A DNA stretch of 39,262 nucleotides, taken from contig CANJYE010000028.1 of the NCBI GenBank assembly GCA_947479055.1, forward strand, positions 1 through 39,262. Direction: 5' to 3'. The position numbers were made by a program, and so were the translations under genes. This DNA comes from Erythrobacteraceae bacterium (lineage in GTDB: Bacteria > Pseudomonadota > Alphaproteobacteria > Sphingomonadales > Sphingomonadaceae). Numbering within the stretch: the first letter of the stretch is position 1; each line of letters opens with the position of its first letter. Below, piece by piece: positions 1 through 8,557 of this stretch. The notes under the pieces were generated by a model. The model saw only the letters and a program-made list of their open reading frames with translations. It had not been told where the DNA came from and searched no databases.

Positions 1-9
1 AAGAATGGG

Positions 10-85
10 TGGTGCCGCTTAGAGGATTCGAACCTCTGACCCCATCATTACGAATGATGTGCTCTACCGACTGAGCTAAAGCGGC
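10..85 (-). tRNA. tRNA-Thr (anticodon CGU)
   Basis: Read on the minus strand, this folds into a full cloverleaf. The 7-bp acceptor stem begins GCCGCTT and pairs with AAGCGGC, followed by discriminator A and an encoded CCA (10-12). The D-arm contains AGCTCAGTCGGTAGAGC, the anticodon stem-loop is CATCA-TTCGTAA-TGATG and the T-loop is TTCGAAT. The anticodon is CGU (plus-strand 50-52), which reads threonine ACG codons. A weak promoter-like pair lies upstream: TTGCGG (119-124) and TAGAGA (96-101) with a 17-base spacer. The gene is transcribed leftward, away from the catabolic genes. Confidence 0.97.
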
Positions 86-159
86 TCCGGGCGGCTCTCT
101 AGTCAGCTTCGGGCGAAGCCGCAATCGCTTTTCGGGTAGAGCCGGCCTGGGCGGTGCGC

Positions 160-639
160 CTACATCCCGGCCCAGCCCGGGAATGGTGGCAGCGTGGGCA
201 GGTGTTGCTGCCACTTCATCGAGATCGCCTTCTCGAGGATCCTCCATTCGCCGTCGCGCTTTTCCAGCGTGTCGCGGTAACCGCCCAGGATCAGCGAATC
301 CGTATCGACATCGACCGCGCCGAAAATTGCATCCGCCCCCGGATCACCCATATTGGCCGGCACGCCGTGATAGGCCAGCAGGTAGGAGCGGCAGACCGCG
401 CGATCGCCGTCGATGGTCACCACTTCGTTGCTGATCTTGTGGCAGGTGTTCATCCGCTCGACCAGTTTGGGAATGGATTCGCAATATTGATCGACGCTGA
501 AGGCCTGCCCGAAAGCGCGGATCACCGCATCGGGATGGAATGCGGCACGCAATGCGGCGATGTCCTTGTCGTCCACCGCGAAGACATAGGAATGGACCGT
601 ATTGAGGATCTGGAGGTGGTCTCCGGCGGGGTAAGTCAT
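160..639 (-). CDS. SnoaL-like / NTF2-fold protein
   Basis: This 159-residue protein has the size and pattern of the SnoaL-like family. It has an N-terminal helix (ILNTVHSYVFAVDDKD), an AAFHPDAVIRAFG strand region, a central VVTIDGDRAVCRSYL segment, and the typical C-terminal YRDTLEKRDGEWRI followed by a final strand. Members are small alpha+beta-barrel proteins acting as cyclases, isomerases, dehydratases or non-catalytic binders; the substrate cannot be read here. The start at 639 is chosen because GGGAGAG lies 8 to 9 bases upstream; the frame stays open to 813 but the extra residues look like random translation. It diverges from the AraC regulator gene across about 210 bases, so that regulator may control it. 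A second SnoaL-like gene lies at 26724. Confidence 0.85.
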   Translation of the reverse strand: MTYPAGDHLQILNTVHSYVFAVDDKDIAALRAAFHPDAVIRAFGQAFSVDQYCESIPKLVERMNTCHKISNEVVTIDGDRAVCRSYLLAYHGVPANMGDPGADAIFGAVDVDTDSLILGGYRDTLEKRDGEWRILEKAISMKWQQHLPTLPPFPGWAGM

Positions 640-848
640 CAGTTTTCTCTCCCTCGACGCGCGGCATGAAACGATTCCCGCAGCAGCGCGGCAGGGTGGC
701 GCAGCGCCCATCGCCTGACAAGATGCCGTATCCGGCTTGCGCTGCGGGGCCATTCGCATTGCGCTCCGACAGGGCGGATGACGCTTCCACCCGCCGCCAA
801 TGCCCTGTATCACCCCGGTCCAAGAGCAGAATCGGCAGGAGAGCGGGA

Positions 849-1817
849 ATGCAGAAGGTCGAGTGCGAAGCGCATTCGGTCGAAGAGTTCGGCAGGATTT
901 TCGCGCGGGATTACTACCGGGCGGAATCCTATGTGGTCGAAGGCGGCAGGCACGATGCCCGTTTCCAGCTCGTCACCGCGCAGGCCGGGATCGTCCCGGT
1001 TTGCCATTTCTCCGGCTACGGCCTCGGCGTTCGCCGCAGCTGGAAGCATATCCGCCAATGGCCCAGCAAGCTCTACGTCATCTGGTTCCCGCTCGAAGGC
1101 AGCATCTCGGTCACGCAGGACCTCGCCAGCGAACTGGTGGCCGGCACCGGCGACATGGTGGTGACCTGCGGCGACCGCCCGTTCCACATCCGCGCCATGG
1201 GCGACGAGGCGGAGAACCGCTGCAGCCAGCTGCATGTGCTGGTGCCCTCGCATCTCATGCACAGCCATCTGCCCGAAATCGACCAGCTCTGCGGCAAGGT
1301 GTTCCATGCCCGCTCGGGCGGGGCGAAGGTGGCGCGCGAGCTGTTCGCCGCGCTGTTCCGCGAAGCGACCGAGATGGATGACCGTTCGGCCGAACGGCTC
1401 GGCATCGCCGGGCTTGAAGCCATCGCCCAGGTGGTCCGCAACCAGTCAGGCACCGGCCCGGGCCATAGCGAGAAGGACGTCCGGCTGGACCGCATACTCT
1501 CGTTCATCCGCAAGAACATCTCGACCCAGGGCCTAGCGGTCGATGATGTGGCGAAGGGTTGCAACGTATCGCGCCGCTACATCCATTATCTGATGAAGGA
1601 CCACAATTGTACCTTCAGCCAGTTCCTGTGGGATTGCCGGCTGGAACAGGCGCATGAGTGGCTGATTTCGGCCGAATTCGCCCATATCAACATCGTCGAT
1701 ATCGCCTATATGGTGGGCTTTCGCAGTGCTTCCCATTTCAGCCAGGCCTATCGCGGCAAATTTGCCTGCTCGCCCAAGCAGGCGCGCAAGCAGGCCTGCC
1801 TGCCGGACAGAATCTGA
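849..1817 (+). CDS. AraC-family transcriptional regulator
   Basis: This is a 322-residue regulator. Residues about 1-200 form an AraC-binding-like sensor domain resembling those of the FeaR/AraC_binding_2 type. Residues about 217-318 carry the double helix-turn-helix DNA-binding domain: the first HTH contains GLAVDDVAKGCNVSRRYIHYL, one residue pair short of being a perfect AraC consensus, and the second contains IVDIAYMVGFRSASHFSQAY followed by the terminal F-x-x-SPKQAR. The start at 849 has AGGAG at 837-841; the frame is open from 666 but has no comparable site. The stop is 4 bases before the PaaG-type crotonase gene, so the two are probably one transcript. By position it likely controls its own operon and the divergent SnoaL gene. 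The ligand is unknown. Confidence 0.93.
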   Translation: MQKVECEAHSVEEFGRIFARDYYRAESYVVEGGRHDARFQLVTAQAGIVPVCHFSGYGLGVRRSWKHIRQWPSKLYVIWFPLEGSISVTQDLASELVAGTGDMVVTCGDRPFHIRAMGDEAENRCSQLHVLVPSHLMHSHLPEIDQLCGKVFHARSGGAKVARELFAALFREATEMDDRSAERLGIAGLEAIAQVVRNQSGTGPGHSEKDVRLDRILSFIRKNISTQGLAVDDVAKGCNVSRRYIHYLMKDHNCTFSQFLWDCRLEQAHEWLISAEFAHINIVDIAYMVGFRSASHFSQAYRGKFACSPKQARKQACLPDRI

Positions 1818-1821
1818 ACCG

Positions 1822-2604
1822 ATGAGCGAGCCCGCCGTCCGGCTGACCGTCGAGGGCGGCCTCGCCACGCTCACGCTGAACCGGCCCGACCGGCTCAATT
1901 CGCTGACGCCCGCCATGGGCCACGACATGATGGCCGCGCTCGACGATGCGCTAGCGCAGGGCGCAAGGGCGCTGCTGCTGACCGGCGCGGGGCGCGGCTT
2001 TTGCGCCGGCGCGGATATCGGCGAAGGCAACGACGTGACCGCACTTGAGGATTATGGCCTGCCGCTGGAGCAAAGCTACAACGCTCTGGTCGAGAAGATC
2101 GCCCAATACCCCCTGCCGGTGGTGACAGCGGTGAACGGCCCGGCGGTGGGCGCGGGCTGTTCGCTCGCGCTCTTGGGCGACATCATCGTCGCCGCGCGAT
2201 CGGCCTATTTCATGTGGTCCTTCGTCAAGGTGGGCATCGTGCCCGATTGCGGCGGGACATGGCTGGCGGTCAAATCGGCCGGCCTGCAACGCGCGCTGGA
2301 ACTGATGATGCTGGGCGAAAAACTGCCGGCGGAACAGGCGCTGGCCTGGGGCATGATCAACCGCGTGGTGGACGATGCTGCGCTGATGGAAGAAGCCACC
2401 ACGCTCGCCCGCCGCCTCGCCACCGGCCCGACGCAAGCCTACGCCCTGATCCGCCGCGCCGCCCGCACCGCCGCGCAATCGTCGCTGGTCGATGTGCTGG
2501 CGATGGAGCGGCAGAACCAGCGCACCGCCGGCCTGACACAGGACGCACGCGAAGCGATGGCAGCGTTTGCGGAGAAGCGGGTGCCGGAGTTCAGGGGGCG
2601 GTAG
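1822..2604 (+). CDS. PaaG-type enoyl-CoA hydratase/isomerase
   Basis: A 260-residue crotonase-fold enzyme acting on a CoA thioester. The oxyanion-hole and CoA-binding segments are visible as GRGFCAGADI (57-66) and NGPAVGAGCSLAL (105-117). The segment VKVGIVPDCGGTWL (135-148) has Asp142 where classical crotonases carry the second catalytic Glu. This is the pattern of PaaG, the 1,2-epoxyphenylacetyl-CoA isomerase of phenylacetate degradation, and of related delta3-delta2 enoyl-CoA isomerases. The C-terminal AMERQNQRTAGLTQD and the final FAEKRVPEF also match PaaG-like proteins. No other paa genes are in the window, so the true substrate is probably another ring or enoyl-CoA intermediate. It sits 4 bases downstream of the AraC gene and converges on the PanE-like gene. 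Confidence 0.9.
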   Translation: MSEPAVRLTVEGGLATLTLNRPDRLNSLTPAMGHDMMAALDDALAQGARALLLTGAGRGFCAGADIGEGNDVTALEDYGLPLEQSYNALVEKIAQYPLPVVTAVNGPAVGAGCSLALLGDIIVAARSAYFMWSFVKVGIVPDCGGTWLAVKSAGLQRALELMMLGEKLPAEQALAWGMINRVVDDAALMEEATTLARRLATGPTQAYALIRRAARTAAQSSLVDVLAMERQNQRTAGLTQDAREAMAAFAEKRVPEFRGR

Positions 2605-2620
2605 GCAACGCCTGTCCGCC

Positions 2621-3649
2621 CTATCCGATCGCGGTCGCCCGCACCTGTTCCAGTCGCCCGATAATTGTGTTCAGGGCAGCCATGGGACGGCCCAGCCGTT
2701 CCCCTGCCCTGGCGCAATCGCGCATCACTTCGAGATCCTGCGCGCTGACCTTCCCGCCATGGTGGAAATGGTTGAACGCCTGATAGTCGAGCGGCAGGCA
2801 GGCCTGCTCCGTCTCGATCTGCATTACGGGCAACGCCTCGTCCGACATGGTTTGGGCGATGACATCATCGGCCATGCCAAACTCGGGCAGGGATGCGACT
2901 TCGCGCCGCGCCTCGCAGCTCAACGTCCAGAGCTCGCCCTGTTCGGTCAGTTCCTTCATGCTGATCCAGCCCGCGATTTCGGCTGCGGCGAGCACGGGAA
3001 AGGCGGAGTTCGTCATCACTGCCAGTTGCGACCTTGCGATCACCGCGCAGCTCGACTTTCCGCTCCGTCCATAGATTTCGGCTAGCGTCGCAGCCACTTC
3101 AGGGAACATGTCGTCCACCACGAGGCTGATCCCGCTCAGATGGCGATAGGCCATGCGAGATCTGGCGAGCATAGCTGGATCGGTAGGCGCATGCACCGGC
3201 AGATTGGCCGAAGGCTGGTGGCTAAGCAAGGCAAGGCAGCCATTGACGATCCGCTCTTCCGGTAAACCCGTCGTGCGGATGAAATGTTCGCGAAGGCCAA
3301 TGCCGACGCCGCCGATCACCACCACGGTGTTGGTGTCAGCGAACATCCTGCCCAACGCTTTCAACAGGGCGATGCCATCCGCGCTGACGCATAGCGCGAA
3401 GTCCAGCGTGACAATGGCGTAATCGAACGCTTTGCCCTCAAGATCTGCAACATCGTCTTCGAGGCCGTATCCGTCGAACGTCTTCAACTCGCCATCGTCG
3501 TAGCAATAAAGCAAGGCCGGCGGCGCGCTCGCGGCCTTCTTCGCGGGGCGAACGAGGAAAGTCACTTCCGCGCCGCCCAGATGAAGATAGTAGCCATTCA
3601 CAAGGCCCATCGAGCCCGCTCCGACGATAAGAAAAGATGGTGTGGTCAC
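2621..3649 (-). CDS. PanE/ApbA-fold NAD(P)-dependent reductase
   Basis: A 342-residue protein of the ketopantoate reductase superfamily: an N-terminal Rossmann fold with FLIVGAGSMG (6-15, Gly10/12/15) and an all-helical C-terminal domain. The start is GTG at 3649 with GAGGGGAT about 6 bases upstream. Two residues important in E. coli PanE look replaced. The lysine expected at the start of the K-L-A-V-N helix is Gln208 (SQLAVMTN), and the Asn of the QNG motif is Gly in VIGGVGIG. It is therefore unlikely to be the housekeeping ketopantoate reductase and more likely reduces or oxidises another 2-keto/2-hydroxy acid. It is the last gene of the minus-strand operon headed by the Rieske oxygenase, 73 bases after the fused acyl-CoA dehydrogenase. 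Confidence 0.8.
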   Translation of the reverse strand: MTTPSFLIVGAGSMGLVNGYYLHLGGAEVTFLVRPAKKAASAPPALLYCYDDGELKTFDGYGLEDDVADLEGKAFDYAIVTLDFALCVSADGIALLKALGRMFADTNTVVVIGGVGIGLREHFIRTTGLPEERIVNGCLALLSHQPSANLPVHAPTDPAMLARSRMAYRHLSGISLVVDDMFPEVAATLAEIYGRSGKSSCAVIARSQLAVMTNSAFPVLAAAEIAGWISMKELTEQGELWTLSCEARREVASLPEFGMADDVIAQTMSDEALPVMQIETEQACLPLDYQAFNHFHHGGKVSAQDLEVMRDCARAGERLGRPMAALNTIIGRLEQVRATAIG

Positions 3650-3722
3650 GACGGATCCCCTCGATTAGCCAACTCTTATTCCACCGGTTTCCAAAGTCGG
3701 CAATCGCGCAGCGTTCCTGCCC

Positions 3723-5990
3723 CTAAATCCCCAGCACCGTCTTGGCGATGATCGTGCGCATGACCTCGTTCGAACCGGCCATGATCGACCAGGCGCGATT
3801 GTTGAGATAGCTGGGCATCGCCAGCAGGGCGTCGGTGGCGAGCGGGCGGATGTCGCGTTCCAGTTCCAGCGCGGCGGCGCCGTGGGCTTCAAGTGCCAGC
3901 GCATCGATCGCCTGGGTGATGTTGGCCATCAGCAGGCCGACAATCGCCGTCTGCGGCCCCGGCGCGCTGCCCGCCGCCATTTGGGACAGCAGGCGCAGTT
4001 CCAGCATTTCCATGGCCTGCGCTTCGGCTTCCAGCATCGCAAGGCGGTGCATGAAGTCTGCATCATCCGCCAGCACCTTCCCGCCCCGCCCCGGCAGTTC
4101 CGCCGCGCCGCTGCGCAGTTCGGCCAGCGCGGCGAGCAGGCCGGGGGCCTGCGCGGTGCCGCCGCGTTCGTGTTCCAGCAGGAACTTGGCGATGGTCCAG
4201 CCATCGTTTTCCTGACCCACCAGATTGGCAGCGGGCACACGCACATTGTCGAAGAACACCTGATTGAGTTCGTGATCGCCCGAAATCAGGCGGATCGGCT
4301 TCACCTCGATGCCCGGCGTTGCCATGTCGATCAGCAGGAAGGAAATGCCCGCCTGCTTCTTGGCATCGGGATCGGTGCGCACCAGGCAGAACATCCAGTC
4401 CGCGAAATGGCCGAAGGTGGTCCAGATCTTGCTGCCGTTGACAACATAATGATCGCCATCCCTGACCGCGCGGGTCTTGAGGCTGGCAAGGTCGGAACCC
4501 GCTTCCGGTTCGGAATAGCCCTGGCACCACAGATATTCGCCCGACAGGATGCGCGGGAGGAAATGGGCCCTCTGTTCATCCGTGCCGAACTTCGCCAGCA
4601 CCGGGGCCAGCATCCTCAGGCCCTGCGCGGCCAGCGCCGGGGCGAAGGCCAGCGCGCATTCGCGTTCGAAGATATAGCGCTGCGTAGCGTTCCAGCCCGG
4701 CCCGCCGATGTCTTCGGGCCAGTTATAGGCCAACCAGCCCTGTGCGTTGAGGATCGCCTGCCATTCCAGCCAGTCTTCCTTGATCGGGAAGGCACCGGGC
4801 GTCCGCCGCGCGCGGGTGCGCAGCCGCTCGGGCAGCTTCGCGGCAAGGAACGCGCGCACTTCGTCGCGGAAGGCGCGGGTCTCGTCGGAAAAGCCGATTT
4901 CGCTCGAGCTGGGGGTGGCGAAGCGGGCGGCATAGGCGGTATGCGCGCGCGCATCGCCAAACAGCCCGCCGATCACCAGCAGCCGCTTCATCGCGCGGCC
5001 GATCCACAATTCCTCGGTGATACCGATGGCCCCGTGGAACTGGACCATCTCTTCCGCCACCATGCGCGCCGCGCGCGATACGAAGGCCTTGGCAGTGAAA
5101 GCGGACAGCACGCGCTGCGCACGCGGCAGGCTGGCATCGTCGGCTTCCAGCGCAGCTTTCATCGTCAGGCTCTTCGCCAGTTCGAACTGGGCCGCGCAAT
5201 CGGCCATGCGGTGCTGGATCACCTGGAACGTCGCCAGCGGCACGCCGAACTGCTTGCGCAGCTGGAGATATTCGATCGTCTGCCGGATCGCCGCATCCAT
5301 GATGCCGACGGCTTCGGCGCACAGCGCGATGTTGGCTAGCGCCAGCGCATCCTCGATCGCTTCACGGCCCGTTCCCAGCAGTTCGGCCGGGGTAGCGTCC
5401 AGCATCAGGTCGCAGGCCGCCGAACCATCGGCCAGCCGGTATTCCCGCGCAGTCAGGCCCGCCGCACCGGGGCTGACCCAATAGAGCGCTGCATCATCGG
5501 CCAGCACCAGCCAGGCATCGAGCCGCTGGCCCAGCGCGGCCACCTTCCGGCCGGACAGCTTTCCATCGCTGGCCACCGTGCCGATCCGTTCCAGCGGGTG
5601 ATCGAGCCCGGCCTCGCCCAGCGCCAGCCCCACGACTGTCTCGCCCGTGGTGATGGCGTCGAGCCATTGCGCCTTCTGCGCATCGCTGCCCAGCGCCGCG
5701 ATCAGCCGCGAGGCCACCAGCGCCTGCAACCAGGGATCGAGCAACAGGCCCGGCCCCAGCGCCTGCATCGCCGCCGCCAGATCGCCAGCCCCGCCGCCAA
5801 GGCCGCCGTCCTCTTCCGGCAGAGTGAGCGCGCCGAGCCCCAGCCCGGCCAGTTCCCGCCACACCAGCGGATCATGGCCCGCCAGCAGGTCCGCATAGCG
5901 GTCGCGCAGCAGGGGATCGTAGCGATCGGCCACGAAGCGCGAGAGCGTGTCGGCGAAGGCCGCCTGATCGGCAGTGGGTTCGAAATTCAT
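3723..5990 (-). CDS. Fused double acyl-CoA dehydrogenase
   Basis: This 755-residue protein joins two acyl-CoA dehydrogenase units; a single unit is about 380 residues. Unit 1 (about 1-355) has the C-terminal helical signatures YLQLRKQFGVPLATFQ and FHGAIGITEE, but its middle domain is degenerate, with no recognisable substrate/FAD loop. Unit 2 (about 367-755) is well conserved: QGYSEPEAGSDLAS (490-503), VNGSKIWTTFGHFADW (517-532) and LLEHERGG (604-611). At the usual MCAD-type glutamate site it reads IMAGSNEV, so the base is more likely in the LLEHERG helix. This resembles the FadE28/FadE29-type or ChsE heteromeric dehydrogenases of steroid side-chain degradation, here as one chain (inference). 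It starts 13 bases after the FAD-oxidase stop in the same operon. Confidence 0.9.
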   Translation of the reverse strand: MNFEPTADQAAFADTLSRFVADRYDPLLRDRYADLLAGHDPLVWRELAGLGLGALTLPEEDGGLGGGAGDLAAAMQALGPGLLLDPWLQALVASRLIAALGSDAQKAQWLDAITTGETVVGLALGEAGLDHPLERIGTVASDGKLSGRKVAALGQRLDAWLVLADDAALYWVSPGAAGLTAREYRLADGSAACDLMLDATPAELLGTGREAIEDALALANIALCAEAVGIMDAAIRQTIEYLQLRKQFGVPLATFQVIQHRMADCAAQFELAKSLTMKAALEADDASLPRAQRVLSAFTAKAFVSRAARMVAEEMVQFHGAIGITEELWIGRAMKRLLVIGGLFGDARAHTAYAARFATPSSSEIGFSDETRAFRDEVRAFLAAKLPERLRTRARRTPGAFPIKEDWLEWQAILNAQGWLAYNWPEDIGGPGWNATQRYIFERECALAFAPALAAQGLRMLAPVLAKFGTDEQRAHFLPRILSGEYLWCQGYSEPEAGSDLASLKTRAVRDGDHYVVNGSKIWTTFGHFADWMFCLVRTDPDAKKQAGISFLLIDMATPGIEVKPIRLISGDHELNQVFFDNVRVPAANLVGQENDGWTIAKFLLEHERGGTAQAPGLLAALAELRSGAAELPGRGGKVLADDADFMHRLAMLEAEAQAMEMLELRLLSQMAAGSAPGPQTAIVGLLMANITQAIDALALEAHGAAALELERDIRPLATDALLAMPSYLNNRAWSIMAGSNEVMRTIIAKTVLGI

Positions 5991-6003
5991 GGGTTTGCCC
6001 GTT

Positions 6004-7377
6004 TCAGAATAGCACGCGGGGATTGAGCCGGTTGGCGGGATCGAGCGTCTGCTTGATCGCCCGCATCAGCGCGATTTCGGCCGGATTGCGGCTGACCCGC
6101 AACCATTCGTTCTTGAGCGTGCCGATACCGTGTTCGGCCGACATCGAGCCGCCGAACGGCACCAGCGCTTCATAGACGATCGCATCCACCGCATGTTCAT
6201 GGGCGGGCGTATCCGGCCCGACCGTGATGCCGAGATGAATGTTGTTGTCGCCGACATGGCCCTGCACGATCATCTTCGCGGCGGGGAAGGCCGCTTCCAG
6301 CCGTTCGCGCACGGTGCGGACATAAAGGTCGATATCCGCCACCCCCAGGCTGACATCGAACATCGCCAGCGGGAAGATCGCCTTCACAGCCACGTCCACG
6401 CTTTCGCGCACCTTCCAAAGCGCGGCGCGCTGCGCTTCGGACTGGGCGATCACCGCGTCGCTGGCGACGCCTTCTTCCAGCATCCGTTCCAGGATCGCCT
6501 CGAACTGGGCGCGGTCGCTGGCGGCATCATAGCCCATCGCCTCGACCAGCACATAGCCATGCGCGCCCAGCGGCAGCGGGCGGGGCTGCACTTCGGGCTG
6601 GGTGACGCTTTCGTAGAATTCGGGATAGATCAGCTCGAACGCGCTCAATGAGACGAGGTGCTGCATCGCATCCAGCAGCCGCAGCATCGCCGCATTGTCC
6701 GGCACCGCGACCATCGCCACCTCGTGGCTGATCGGCTTCGGCACCACCCGGAACACGGCCTGGGTGACAATGCCCAGCGTGCCTTCCGCGCCGATGAACA
6801 GCTGCTTGAGATCATAGCCGGTGTTGTTCTTCACCAGCCTGTTCAGCGAAGACACCACCGTGCCATCGGGCAGCACTGCTTCCAGCCCCAGCACCCGGTC
6901 GCGGGTCATCCCCCAGCGCAGGGTGCGGTTGCCGCCGGCGTTGGTGGCGATCGTGCCGCCGACCGTGGCCGATCCGCGCGCGCCCAGATCGACCGGGTAG
7001 TAAAGCCCCGAAGCTTCCGCCGCCGCATGCAGCGCCTCGATCGTCACGCCGGCTTCGGCAATAATGGTCCGCCCGACCAGATCGACCTCGACAATCCGGT
7101 TCATCCGTTCGAGCGAGACGACCACCTCGCCTGCGCGGCTGTCCACCCCGCCCGAAACGCCGGTCCGTCCGCCATGGGTGACGATGACGACGCCATGGCG
7201 CGCCGCCGCCGCGAGGATAGCTGAAACCTCGCCCGTATCGCGCGGGCGCAGGATCGCGTCGGCAACAACCGGGACAACCCGGAACGGATCGGCCGAACGC
7301 ATTGCCACATCACCGCCTGTCAGCACGCCGCCCGAACCCAGCAGCGCCGTCATATCCTCCAGAAAGCCTGCCGTCAC
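6004..7377 (-). CDS. FAD-linked oxidase, GlcD/D-2-hydroxyacid dehydrogenase type
   Basis: A 457-residue flavoprotein of the vanillyl-alcohol-oxidase/PCMH superfamily. The N-terminal FAD_binding_4 domain (about 36-175) has THGGRTGVSGG (67-77), VGGTIATNAGG (139-149) and IGAEGTLGI (195-203). The C-terminal FAD-oxidase_C domain has GHVGDNNIHL (373-382) and SAEHGIG (413-419), whose histidines bind the active-site metal in D-lactate and D-2-hydroxyglutarate dehydrogenases. It should oxidise a D-2-hydroxy acid to the 2-oxo acid and pass electrons to the respiratory chain or an ETF. The start is GTG at 7377, a few bases after the stop of the acyl-CoA dehydrogenase, so it is probably translationally coupled. 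Its presence beside two acyl-CoA dehydrogenase genes suggests a hydroxy-acid intermediate. Confidence 0.9.
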   Translation of the reverse strand: MTAGFLEDMTALLGSGGVLTGGDVAMRSADPFRVVPVVADAILRPRDTGEVSAILAAAARHGVVIVTHGGRTGVSGGVDSRAGEVVVSLERMNRIVEVDLVGRTIIAEAGVTIEALHAAAEASGLYYPVDLGARGSATVGGTIATNAGGNRTLRWGMTRDRVLGLEAVLPDGTVVSSLNRLVKNNTGYDLKQLFIGAEGTLGIVTQAVFRVVPKPISHEVAMVAVPDNAAMLRLLDAMQHLVSLSAFELIYPEFYESVTQPEVQPRPLPLGAHGYVLVEAMGYDAASDRAQFEAILERMLEEGVASDAVIAQSEAQRAALWKVRESVDVAVKAIFPLAMFDVSLGVADIDLYVRTVRERLEAAFPAAKMIVQGHVGDNNIHLGITVGPDTPAHEHAVDAIVYEALVPFGGSMSAEHGIGTLKNEWLRVSRNPAEIALMRAIKQTLDPANRLNPRVLF

Positions 7378-7381
7378 CGGC

Positions 7382-8554
7382 TCAATCCCGCGTCTGCGGG
7401 AATTTCCGTCCCGGGAACAGACTAGCCGCGATCACGTTCTTGAGCACTGCCGGTGCGCCGCCGGCCACCACATTGGTCACCGCGTCGCGCACGATCCGCT
7501 GGGTGACCGTGACCGAGGTCACGCCCTTGCCGCCCATCAGCTCGGCGCATTTCATCGCCACTTCGGGGATCTTGGTGCCGCCGAACAGCTTGGCCATCGA
7601 GACCTGCTGCATGTCGGGATATTTGCCGTCCTCGGCATTGGCAGCCGCCTGGTAGGACAGCAGCCGATGCGCCTCAATCGTCACCGCGACATCGGCCAGG
7701 GTGTGATAGACATGCTGGAATTCGATCACCGGGCGGCCGAACTGCTCGCGTTGCTGGACATGGGCCGCCGCCTCGTCATAGGCGGCCATCATCCCGCCCA
7801 GACTGACCGCGCAATTATGCAGACGCTCCATGTTGAACGCGCTCATCAATTTGGGAAACTGGCCCGGCCCCATGATCAGGTTTTCGGCAGGAATGCGGCA
7901 ATCGACCAGTTCGACATCGCCATGCGGGATACTGCGGGTGCCAAGGAACACCGGGCCGCGCGACATCGAGAAGCCGGGCGCATCGGACGGGATCAGCACC
8001 GCGCCGATCCCGCGCGGGCCGGGGATGCCGTCAAACCGCACGAAAGTGGCGTAAAGCTCGTTGTAGATCGCGCCGGTGACGAAGCTCTTGGAGCCGTTGA
8101 TGACCCAGCTGTCGCCATCGCGGACAGCAGTGGTTTCCAGATAAGTGAGGTCGGAGCCATGCGCCGGCTCGGTCAGAGCGATGGCGCAACCCTTTCTGCC
8201 GCTCAGCACATCGCGCAGATATTTCTCGCGTAGCGCCGCGTTATCCGACAGCATCAGCATCGAAGGGCCGGGGCCGGTGGTGCAGAACAGGGGCTCGCCC
8301 ACGATCCAGCTGCCCGAGGCGCGGATCGCTTCCGACACCGCAAGCAGGTAATCCATGCAGTCGCCGCCCTGACCGCCCCATTCGACCGGCGCGGTCAGGC
8401 CGAAGAAGCCCAGCTCGCCGAAACGGTCGGACACCGCGCGGTAATCGACATGGTCTTCCTCGTCCCACTTGAACGCGGCTTCGCGGAATTCGAGGCCGGC
8501 GGCATAGGCGCGGCGCTTGAGATCTTCCTGCGCTGGGGTCAGTTCGATTTTCAT
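7382..8554 (-). CDS. Acyl-CoA dehydrogenase
   Basis: A 390-residue single-unit acyl-CoA dehydrogenase. Signatures in order: IALTEPAHGSDLT (125-137) for FAD/substrate binding, VINGSKSFVTGA (151-162), FNMERLHN (240-247) and QREQFGRPVIEFQ (268-280). The MCAD-type catalytic Glu is absent at the C-terminus (VVAGGAPAVLK), so Glu243 in the FNMER helix is the probable base, as in isovaleryl-CoA dehydrogenase and several steroid enzymes. It introduces a 2,3 double bond in an acyl-CoA and reduces an ETF. A GGAGAGG ribosome site lies within the end of the DUF3237 gene, 3 bases upstream of the ATG at 8554. It may work alone or with the fused double dehydrogenase in the same operon. Confidence 0.93.
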   Translation of the reverse strand: MKIELTPAQEDLKRRAYAAGLEFREAAFKWDEEDHVDYRAVSDRFGELGFFGLTAPVEWGGQGGDCMDYLLAVSEAIRASGSWIVGEPLFCTTGPGPSMLMLSDNAALREKYLRDVLSGRKGCAIALTEPAHGSDLTYLETTAVRDGDSWVINGSKSFVTGAIYNELYATFVRFDGIPGPRGIGAVLIPSDAPGFSMSRGPVFLGTRSIPHGDVELVDCRIPAENLIMGPGQFPKLMSAFNMERLHNCAVSLGGMMAAYDEAAAHVQQREQFGRPVIEFQHVYHTLADVAVTIEAHRLLSYQAAANAEDGKYPDMQQVSMAKLFGGTKIPEVAMKCAELMGGKGVTSVTVTQRIVRDAVTNVVAGGAPAVLKNVIAASLFPGRKFPQTRD

Positions 8555-8557
8555 GGC

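Noticed and set aside
10..85. tRNA-Thr as the attachment site of a genomic island containing this cluster
   Set aside because: Integrating elements usually enter at the tRNA 3' end, which here faces left, away from the cluster, and no integrase or att-like direct repeat is seen in the window.
1822..2604. Phenylacetate (paa) pathway gene set
   Set aside because: Only the crotonase resembles PaaG; no paaABCDE, paaZ, paaK or paaF-H homologues are present.
2621..3649. Housekeeping ketopantoate reductase
   Set aside because: Key residues of PanE are replaced and the gene is in a catabolic operon, so panB/panC-type context is absent.
3882..5339. A 485-residue plus-strand frame opposite the fused acyl-CoA dehydrogenase
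   Set aside because: It shows only composition-driven amino acids and no ribosome site, whereas the opposite strand has clear acyl-CoA dehydrogenase motifs.
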